Below are positions 6,790-12,036 of a stretch of DNA of 12,036 nucleotides, piece after piece. The translations under genes and the position numbers were made by a program. The stretch lies in contig VBGE01000062.1 of assembly GCA_005880345.1 (NCBI GenBank), positions 1 to 12,036 of the forward strand. The letters run 5' to 3'. The notes below the pieces were generated by a model that was not told where the DNA came from, did not search any database, and saw nothing but the letters and a program-made list of their open reading frames with translations. Source of the DNA: Chloroflexota bacterium. GTDB taxonomy: Bacteria; Chloroflexota; Dormibacteria; Dormibacterales; Dormibacteraceae. The stretch's first letter is position 1, and every line of letters starts with the position of its first letter.

Positions 6790-8040
6790 TGGATCGCGCT
6801 GACGTAGTACTCGTCTATCCGCAGCGGGCGCCGAAGCAGGGCCGCCACTGGGTCATGCCGTCACTCGGCCTCATGTACCTCAGCGCTTCGCTCCGCCATG
6901 CGGGCTACACCGTGCGGCACATCGACCACACCTTTCTCGAGCGGGACGAGGTTCTTGCAGAAATCGATCGCCTGAAACCATCCGTCATCGGCATCTACTG
7001 CATGATCACGATGCAGGACGAGGCGCTCTCGCTCGCGCACCAGGTCCGTGGCAAGGCCCTGACGGTGGTCGGCGGGCCATACCCATCCGGCGAGCCCGAA
7101 ACCTTCGTCGACGACTTCGATCTGGTCGCGGTCGGCGAGGGCGAGGAGACGATCGTGTCGATCATGGAGCATCTCGAAGACCGCGCCTTCGACAAGATCC
7201 CCGGCGTGGTCTTCAGGCGCGACGGCGAGGTGGTGAAGAGCACCGCGCGCCAGCGGACCAAGGACATGACCAACCTGCCCCTGCCCTATCGCGGTGACAT
7301 TCCGAACGACGAATACATCGCGTACTGGCGGCGTCACTGGAAGGACGCGACCACGCCGCTGATGTCCACGCGCGGCTGTCCGTTCCGCTGCGACTTCTGC
7401 CACAAGTCCGTGTTCGGCGACCTGTTCAGCGCGCGGCCGGTCGAGTCGGTCGTCGAGGAGATGCGCGAGATCGCCAAGCTCGGCTACGACCACATCTGGA
7501 TGTCCGATGACCTGTTCACGCTGAACTACAAGCGGACATTCGAGCTCGCCAGGGCGATCGAGGACGCCCACCTGCCGCTCACGTGGGAATGCTTGAGCCG
7601 CGTCACCCATGTCGACCAGGCTCTGTTCGAGCAGATGCATCGCGCGGGCTGCAAGCGAATCTTTTTCGGCATCGAGTCCGGCGACGAGCGCGTCCTCAAG
7701 GAGATGAAGAAGGGCATCACGCCTGACCAGGCGCGCGCCGCGGTCGAGGCCTGCGTCGCGGCCGGCATCAAGGCGGCAGGGTTTTTCATGGTCGGTTACA
7801 TCGGTGAGACCACCGACTCGCTCATACGCAGCATCAACTTCTCGTCCAGCCTGCCTCTCGACTACGTGAGCTACACCATCGCCTATCCGCTGCCCGGCAC
7901 CGGCTTCTACGAGCGAGCACAAGCTGCGCGCGGCGATCCTGAAGGGGGCGATCCAGCACCGGCTGAACCGCATGCACATGCGGCCCGCGGCCCGGGCATT
8001 CCAGCTCGCGACCGACCCGGTGCTCCGCGTCATGAAGTAG
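6789..8040 (+). CDS. B12-binding-domain radical SAM protein, C-terminus out of frame (internal deletion near 7914)
   Basis: Radical SAM enzymes cleave S-adenosylmethionine with a [4Fe-4S] cluster to start radical chemistry. Residues 1 to about 130 form a Rossmann-like B12-binding-type domain (MPSLGLMYLSASLRHAGY, VVGGPYPSGEP, VGEGEET) without the DxHxxG cobalamin-ligating motif. The cluster motif is Cys197-x3-Cys201-x2-Cys204 in RGCPFRCDFCHKS. The core continues with MSDDLF, FFGIESGDERVLKEMKKG, FFMVGYIGET and YPLPGTGFYER. After Arg376 (base 7914) the natural C-terminus, beginning EHKLRAAILKGAIQHRLNRM and ending LRVMK with TAG at 8038-8040, is in a different frame, and residues normally between these parts are missing. 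Read literally, the first frame runs on through the downstream DoxX-like gene. The iron-sulfur core is intact, so partial function cannot be excluded. Substrate is unknown; relatives modify lipids, tetrapyrroles or natural products. Its coupling to the glycosyltransferase suggests an envelope lipid or glycan substrate. Confidence 0.85.
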
Positions 8041-8054
8041 CTACGCTCAGCGCC

Positions 8055-8492
8055 ATGTCCGAGGTGTGGCCGAGCCTTTTTCGCATCTCGGTCGGTCTCT
8101 ACTGGCTCTATTTCGCCAGCCAGAAATGGCAGGGCATCGCCTGGATGAAGCCCGTGCTCGATGCGGCGGCACGTGTGAATCCGATTCCCGGCCTGCATGA
8201 GGTCCTCGTCTCGGTCGTGGTACCGAACTGGGTTCCGTTCGCACTGGCCCAGTCGGTGGCCGAGACCGTCACCGCCGTGCTCTTGATCGTCGGCCTCGCC
8301 ACGCGGTGGGCCGGCGTGCTGGGACTTCTGCTCGCCGCGAACCTCGCGCTGACTGTCGCCTTCGCCCTCAACGACGACGGCTTTCGGTGGATGTACTACC
8401 TGGCGGTGATCGCGAACGCGCAGATCATCGTCTCCGGCCCTGGACCGATCGCGCTGGGGCGCTTCGGCTGGGTGCCGGCCTTCTTGCGCTAG
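8055..8492 (+). CDS. DoxX-like small integral membrane protein
   Basis: A 145-residue protein with about four membrane helices: near residues 7-24 (FRISVGLYWLYFASQKW), about 52-80, about 84-105 (GVLGLLLAANLALTVAFAL) and about 110-128 (YYLAVIANAQIIVSG). The first helix with its Gly/Leu-rich start and QKW ending, and the overall four-helix plan, fit the DoxX/DoxD-like family. Members have been linked to thiosulfate:quinone oxidoreductase and to redox or oxidative-stress complexes, but most are uncharacterised and no function can be read here. The ATG is 14 bases after the radical SAM stop, with only a weak ribosome binding site. Because of the upstream frame break, this gene lies in the same frame as the radical SAM start and could be mistaken for a fused C-terminal membrane domain. 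Confidence 0.75.
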   Translation: MSEVWPSLFRISVGLYWLYFASQKWQGIAWMKPVLDAAARVNPIPGLHEVLVSVVVPNWVPFALAQSVAETVTAVLLIVGLATRWAGVLGLLLAANLALTVAFALNDDGFRWMYYLAVIANAQIIVSGPGPIALGRFGWVPAFLR

Positions 8493-8503
8493 GGTTAGCC
8501 ATC

Positions 8504-8947
8504 GTGAGTGTTGACGCCGAAGGGTATGGGTTTCCCGAGCATCAGAAGACGCTGTCGCGCCTGATCGAGGACATCCGTGTCCTGTCACCCGCGGGCGTCG
8601 AGCGCGCCGCCCAGGGCTGGGACCGCCACGCCCGCCTCGGTGGACTGGAGGAGATTCACAAGGCCGAGAAGGCGGCCGTCCACGCGATCGAAAAGGCAGA
8701 TCGTGGCGCCGCCTGGGACGAAGTCCGCCGCAACCTTTTCGGCCTTACCGAATCGGGCAACTCGCTCGTCAGCTGGAAGGCTGAGCACGGCGAGATCGGC
8801 CACAAGGGCGAAGACGCGGCGTTCATGGCCGCGCTCGGGTTGGTCGCCGGCAACCTGATCTCCAAGGAACAGCAGGCGGCGCTGCTGCGGCCGATGTCCG
8901 AAGCGCTCCCCTGGCTGCTGCCCGAGGAGAATCAGCCGGTCGCCTGA
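8504..8947 (+). CDS. Conserved-looking helical protein of unknown function
   Basis: A 147-residue, probably cytosolic protein that I do not recognise. It starts at a GTG nine bases after AGGG, 11 bases downstream of the DoxX-like stop, so it is likely the last gene of the plus-strand run. The sequence is almost entirely amphipathic helix. It is charged in the first two thirds (HQKTLSRLIEDIRVLSPAG, GLEEIHKAEKAAVHAIEKA) and ends in LRPMSEALPWLLPEENQP. There is no signal peptide, membrane segment, Cys cluster or nucleotide-binding motif. Codon use matches its neighbours. Its last 16 bases overlap tail-to-tail with the oxidoreductase gene on the other strand. Confidence 0.7.
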   Translation: MSVDAEGYGFPEHQKTLSRLIEDIRVLSPAGVERAAQGWDRHARLGGLEEIHKAEKAAVHAIEKADRGAAWDEVRRNLFGLTESGNSLVSWKAEHGEIGHKGEDAAFMAALGLVAGNLISKEQQAALLRPMSEALPWLLPEENQPVA

Positions 8948-10164
8948 CCTGAGGGCAGCAGCTCCGACAGGTCGACGCCCGGATCCGCCAGCGCCGCCGC
9001 ATCGAGCCGGCTCCGGCTCTCGATGAGCTTGCCGCCGAGCTCGTTCGTCTTGGAATCGTTCATCGAAAGAACGGCTTCGACCAGTCCATCCCGCAGGTAG
9101 AAGACGCTGAAGTTCAAGCCATCGCGGTCACCCCGCCAAATCGACGGGTCGTCGCCGGACGCGTGGCCGCGGTACTCGAGGCTCACGTCGTACTGGTCCG
9201 ACCAGAAGTAGGGGAGCTTCGTATAAGGCGCGTCAGCGCCGGCGACCGCAGCCGCGATCCCGCGGCCGTGACCCTTGGCGACCTCCCAATGCTCGACGCG
9301 GATCGAGCGATTGAGAACCGGGTGATGGTGGAAGGCGACGTCCCCTCCAACGTAGACGTCTTCCGCAGCCTTCAGCGCGCTGTCGACGCGCACTCCCCCA
9401 CCATCGAGCGGCAGGCCGAGCGCACGAGGCAGCTCCAGGTTCGGCTCGATGCCGGCGGCGACGAGGACCAGGTCCGCGGACTCCCGGCCGCCGTCGGACA
9501 GGGTCGCGCCGGCGACTCGATCCCCGTGCGTGTGCCAGCTCTCCACCGTCGTCCCGGTGCGGACGTCCACGCCATGCCTGCGGTGGATCTCGGCGTAGAT
9601 CTCTCCTACCTCGCGGCCCAGAGCCCGCTGCAGCGGCACGGGCGCGGCCTCGACCATCAAGACCTCCTTGCCCAGCTTGCGGGCAGAGGCGGCGACCTCG
9701 GCGCCGATGAAACCCGCGCCCACCAGCAGCACGCGGGTCGAGTCGCCCAGGGCCTGGCGCAATGTCTGGCTGTCGCGAAGGGAGCGCAGGGTGAGCACGT
9801 TGCCGGCCGCGGGGACGCCTGGGGGGCGGCGCGGCGAACCGCCCAGGCCGAGGACGAGCACATCGAACGGCTCGTGGCCGGCGCGCGCCAGCTCGACGCG
9901 ACGCTCCTGCAAAGAGCCTCCGCTCACCCGCTCGCCGAGACGCAGGTCGATGCGCTCCCTGGCGTAGTCGCTTTCCTCGTGCAGGAAGACCTTGGGCGTC
10001 TCGATCTCGCCTCGCAGGAACTCTTTCGAGAGGTACGGCCGGTCGTACGGCCGATCGTGATCGGCGCTGAGGATCAGGATCTCGCCGTCGAAACCGCGCT
10101 TGCGCAGCGCAAACGCGGCGGCGTCACCGGCGCCGCCTCCTCCGACGATGACCACGCGCGCCAT
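8932..10164 (-). CDS. FAD/NAD(P)-dependent oxidoreductase of the ferredoxin/rubredoxin reductase type
   Basis: A 410-residue two-dinucleotide-fold flavoprotein. Residues 4-13 hold the FAD-binding motif VVIVGGGGAG. DRPYDRPYLSKEFL (about 37-50) is the conserved block of ferredoxin-reductase/BphA4-like enzymes. The NAD-binding motif VGAGFIGAE lies at about 148-156, and Glu172 at the end of the following strand favours NADH over NADPH. DVYVGGDVA (about 269-277) binds the FAD ribityl/phosphate region. The C-terminal 90 residues (LPYFWSDQYDVSLEYRGHA onward) match the reductase C-terminal domain that docks a partner. The expected role is electron transfer from NAD(P)H to a ferredoxin, rubredoxin or oxygenase component, but no such partner is encoded here. 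The ATG directly follows the ilvE stop (TAGATG) with a poor ribosome binding site, so it probably relies on translational coupling. Confidence 0.88.
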   Translation of the reverse strand: MARVVIVGGGGAGDAAAFALRKRGFDGEILILSADHDRPYDRPYLSKEFLRGEIETPKVFLHEESDYARERIDLRLGERVSGGSLQERRVELARAGHEPFDVLVLGLGGSPRRPPGVPAAGNVLTLRSLRDSQTLRQALGDSTRVLLVGAGFIGAEVAASARKLGKEVLMVEAAPVPLQRALGREVGEIYAEIHRRHGVDVRTGTTVESWHTHGDRVAGATLSDGGRESADLVLVAAGIEPNLELPRALGLPLDGGGVRVDSALKAAEDVYVGGDVAFHHHPVLNRSIRVEHWEVAKGHGRGIAAAVAGADAPYTKLPYFWSDQYDVSLEYRGHASGDDPSIWRGDRDGLNFSVFYLRDGLVEAVLSMNDSKTNELGGKLIESRSRLDAAALADPGVDLSELLPSGQATG

Positions 10165-11247
10165 CTATCGGCCGGACGAAACGCGGACGTGGCGCAGCCA
10201 GCCGTGCGGGTCGGGCGCCGCGCCGCGCTGGATGTCGACAAGCGCCTGGCGCAGCCGCATGCTCACCGGACCGGCGCCACCGTCGCCGACGGTCCACGAT
10301 CCGTGCGCGGATTTGACCGTGCCGACGGGCGTGATCACAGCCGCGGTGCCGCAGGCGAACACCTCGGTGAGAGTGCCGGCCGCACAACCGGCCCGCCACT
10401 CGTCGACGCTGATCTGGCCTTCCTCGGTCGCGTAGCCGAGGTCGCGACCAAGCACCAGGAGCGAGTCGCGCGTGACGCCTGGCAGCAGCGTCCCGGTGAG
10501 GGCCGGCGTCATGAGGCGGGCAGGCCGCTCGGCGCCGAAGACGAAGCAGAGGTTCATGCCGCCCATCTCCTCGACCCAGCGGTGCTCCCGCGAGTCGAGC
10601 CAGACCACCTGGTCACAGCCTTTTTCCGCAGCCTGGGCCTGGGCCAGCAATCCGCCCGCGTAGTTGCCTCCCGTCTTGGCGGAGCCCGTGCCGCCCGGAG
10701 CCGCCCGGCTGAAGTCTTCCGACAGCCAAACGGTCACGGGCTTGACACCGCGCGGAAAGTAGGGGCCGGACGGAGAGGCGATGAGCAGGAGCTCGACGTC
10801 CTCAGATGGATGCACGAGCAGGGTCACCTCGGACGCGTACATGAGCGGGCGGAGGTAGAGGCTGTGGTCGGGCGCCGTGGGCACCCATTCGCGGTCCACC
10901 TCGAGCAGCATGTCGATCGCATCCAGGAACGCCTGCTCCGGCAGCTCCGGCAGGGCGAGCCGTGCGGCTGATCGTCGGAAGCGTCGAGCGTGGGCGTCAG
11001 GGCGGAAGGCGGCAACCCCGCCGTCCGACTGCTGGAATGCTTTCAAGCCTTCGAACACCGCCTGCGCGTAATGGAGGACCGATGTGCCCGGGTCCATCTG
11101 CAGAGGTGCGTAGCCGGTCAGCTGAAGTTCGCTCCAGCCGCCGTCCTTTGTCCAGCGCGCACGGACCATGTGCTCGGTGAAGACCCGGCCGAAGCCAGGG
11201 TTGGCGAGAAGCCGCTCCCGCTCGGCTGAGGATGTGGGCACGCTCAT
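10165..11247 (-). CDS. ilvE: Branched-chain amino acid aminotransferase
   Basis: This PLP enzyme interconverts leucine, isoleucine and valine with their 2-oxo acids using 2-oxoglutarate/glutamate, at the last step of their synthesis or the first of breakdown. The 360-residue length fits the long bacterial/eukaryotic IlvE class (fold type IV). Visible hallmarks are LHYAQAVFEGLKAF (about 58-71), RFRRSAARL (about 89-97), YLRPLMYASE (about 131-140), the PLP lysine Lys191 in SAKTGGNYAGGL, Glu227 in WVEEMGGMNLCFVFG, LTGTLLPGVTRDS and EVFACGTAAVITPVG. All expected residues are present and the gene looks intact. The ATG at 11247 gives the usual N-terminus; upstream only a weak GCGAG-type ribosome binding site is seen. 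The stop abuts the flavoprotein start, so the two form an operon. Confidence 0.95.
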   Translation of the reverse strand: MSVPTSSAERERLLANPGFGRVFTEHMVRARWTKDGGWSELQLTGYAPLQMDPGTSVLHYAQAVFEGLKAFQQSDGGVAAFRPDAHARRFRRSAARLALPELPEQAFLDAIDMLLEVDREWVPTAPDHSLYLRPLMYASEVTLLVHPSEDVELLLIASPSGPYFPRGVKPVTVWLSEDFSRAAPGGTGSAKTGGNYAGGLLAQAQAAEKGCDQVVWLDSREHRWVEEMGGMNLCFVFGAERPARLMTPALTGTLLPGVTRDSLLVLGRDLGYATEEGQISVDEWRAGCAAGTLTEVFACGTAAVITPVGTVKSAHGSWTVGDGGAGPVSMRLRQALVDIQRGAAPDPHGWLRHVRVSSGR

Positions 11248-11285
11248 GTTCTCGCGACCAACACTAGCCCCTGCTGCGCACGGCC

Positions 11286-11318
11286 ATAAGAAGAGGCCGA
11301 GCCTCGCGGCCCGGCCTC
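11286..11318 (-). terminator. Intrinsic (Rho-independent) terminator
   Basis: On the minus strand GAGGCCGGGCC pairs with GGCTCGGCCTC, an 11-base-pair stem with one G-U wobble, closed by a GCGA tetraloop of the stable GNRA class and followed by the T-rich TTCTTAT. It lies 26 bases after the stop of the small gene at 11344 and upstream of ilvE. It would end the upstream transcript, so ilvE needs its own promoter within about 40 bases before its start. The rest of the 11248-11343 gap shows nothing else clear. Confidence 0.75.
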
Positions 11319-11343
11319 GCGAGAGGAAGGAAGGGGTTCTTGC

Positions 11344-11577
11344 CTAAAGCGAGCGCACGGGGGCGACCGGACGGGTCACCACCGCCGGCTCGATCACCGG
11401 GATCGCCTCCGCCACCAGGACATCCGCCGCGAAGGGCAGAATCACCGGCTTGGCGGCCTTCCTACGCCCCGTGCGAAGGGGAGGCCGCATGGCGACCACG
11501 GAATCGAGCATTGCCTTCAGCTCGAGCTCCAGGAACCCGTCGAAGTCGTTCATCTGTAGCAGAAACGCCTCCCACAA
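11344..11577 (-). CDS. Small Pro/Ala/Val-rich protein of unknown function
   Basis: Up to 77 residues from a TTG at 11577, or 69 residues from the ATG at 11553, which has GGGAGG rather far (14 bases) upstream. The N-terminal third is acidic and helical (DFDGFLELELKAMLDSVVA), the middle basic (RPPLRTGRRKAAKP), and the C-terminal half a low-complexity stretch of Val, Pro, Ala and Ile ending PVAPVRSL. There is no Cys and no obvious signal peptide or membrane helix. The terminator 26 bases after the stop supports this as a real transcribed unit. I do not recognise a family. Confidence 0.55.
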   Translation of the reverse strand: MWEAFLLQMNDFDGFLELELKAMLDSVVAMRPPLRTGRRKAAKPVILPFAADVLVAEAIPVIEPAVVTRPVAPVRSL

Positions 11578-11651
11578 CCGGAGTACCTATGCCAGGGGAA
11601 ACGCTTGACGGGAAGCCTGGGACTGGGCCTCGAAAGGCCCCGGTCACCAGC

Positions 11652-11876
11652 CTACGCCGCGCGCCGGGTGGGTTGAACAGCCGGATTCTGGGGGCCAAGA
11701 GAAAGCTCCACGCGTTCCGGCGCGTCGCCGGTTTGCGCGAGGTTGTGAGCCAGCTTGACGAGGCGCAAGCGGGTGGGACCGGGGCCGAGGACCTTGGCCG
11801 CCATGACCACCATGGGCTTGACCAGAAAAATGCTCGCCGAGCCATTCATCTTGCGGATGGCACGTCGAGCGGTCAT
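11652..11876 (-). CDS. Possible small protein, unknown function
   Basis: A 74-residue reading frame from ATG 11876 (MTARRAIRKMNGSAS...) with a mildly hydrophobic middle (IFLVKPMVVMAAKVLG) and a Leu/Arg/Pro-rich tail. Third-position GC is high, as in the neighbours, and it lies 74 bases upstream of the next minus-strand gene. In-frame ATG 11951 would add 25 residues. No good ribosome binding site is visible for either start and no family is recognised, so this may be non-coding. Confidence 0.3.
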   Translation of the reverse strand: MTARRAIRKMNGSASIFLVKPMVVMAAKVLGPGPTRLRLVKLAHNLAQTGDAPERVELSLGPQNPAVQPTRRAA

Positions 11877-12036
11877 GGCGATTAGAGAACGCCGCCGCAC
11901 CTTCGAGTACCGCCGAACTGCCGCCCCGACCCCGACCCCCTCCACAGCCATCCACAGGACCCCCAAACCAACCTTGGAAGGGAGCTCCGCTGAAGCGCCG
12001 GCCTGGTCCCCTCGCCATAGCAGAGTTCGGGAATCT
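11877..12036. other. Right-edge stretch without a supported gene
   Basis: No gene is supported here. The stretch includes a C-rich run on the plus strand (11922-11942, G-rich on the minus strand: runs of five, four and four G) and a short direct repeat TCCACAG at 11941-11947 and 11951-11957. It may be the upstream region of the small minus-strand frames. Confidence 0.3.

Noticed and set aside
6786..8492. Single 568-residue radical SAM-DoxX fusion protein
   Set aside because: Residues after FYER are low-complexity frame-shifted sequence, while the other frame carries a sensible C-terminus with its own stop at 8040. The DoxX-like gene has its own ATG at 8055.
9163..10971. 602-residue plus-strand open frame opposite the flavoprotein and ilvE
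   Set aside because: It is an antisense shadow: it crosses two well-identified genes and has no recognisable domain.
11922..11942. G-quadruplex on the minus strand
   Set aside because: Only three runs of four or more G are present, and the fourth neighbouring run has two, so a stable three-tier quadruplex is not supported.
11938..11957. Possible DnaA boxes (two TCCACA cores) marking a replication origin
   Set aside because: They match the TTATCCACA consensus only partly, are just two, and no dnaA, dnaN, rnpA or rpmH gene is visible.

Overview
The window is about 12 kb of high-GC bacterial chromosome with tightly packed genes and GC-rich third codon positions. It contains no tRNA, rRNA, CRISPR array, transposase or phage gene. 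Base composition, GTG/TTG starts and protein style suggest a high-GC Terrabacteria-type organism (Dormibacterota, Chloroflexota or Actinobacteriota). That is an impression, because no marker gene is present. Several reading-frame breaks suggest either a metagenome-derived assembly with small errors or genuine gene decay.

Layout. (1) Positions 1-2320, minus strand: a catabolic pair, delta-1-pyrroline-5-carboxylate dehydrogenase (724-2320, proline to glutamate) followed by an enoyl-CoA hydratase/isomerase family gene that runs off the left edge. The dehydrogenase is broken near 1244-1257 by a frameshift that also removes conserved residues. The hydratase has no canonical start where its homology begins. 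(2) Positions 2390-8947, plus strand: a compact run of five genes. These are a pol-beta-like nucleotidyltransferase, a very large membrane protein joining a cellulose-synthase-like GT2 domain to a GT-C-like membrane region and a C-terminal soluble domain, a B12-binding-type radical SAM protein (frame-broken near 7914), a small DoxX-like membrane protein, and a helical protein of unknown function. The first three are coupled by start/stop overlaps and look like one envelope glycan or glycolipid assembly unit. (3) Positions 8932-11247, minus strand: branched-chain aminotransferase (ilvE) directly abutting an NAD(P)H/FAD ferredoxin-reductase-type enzyme. (4) Positions 11248-12036, minus strand: a convincing intrinsic terminator, a small Pro/Ala/Val-rich protein in front of it, and one further weakly supported small reading frame up to the right edge.

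Most worth a second look: the nucleotidyltransferase / GT2-GT-C fusion / radical SAM unit; three consecutive hairpin-forming palindromes that are translated in frame inside the glycosyltransferase; and two independent internal deletions with frameshift, one in the dehydrogenase and one in the radical SAM gene.
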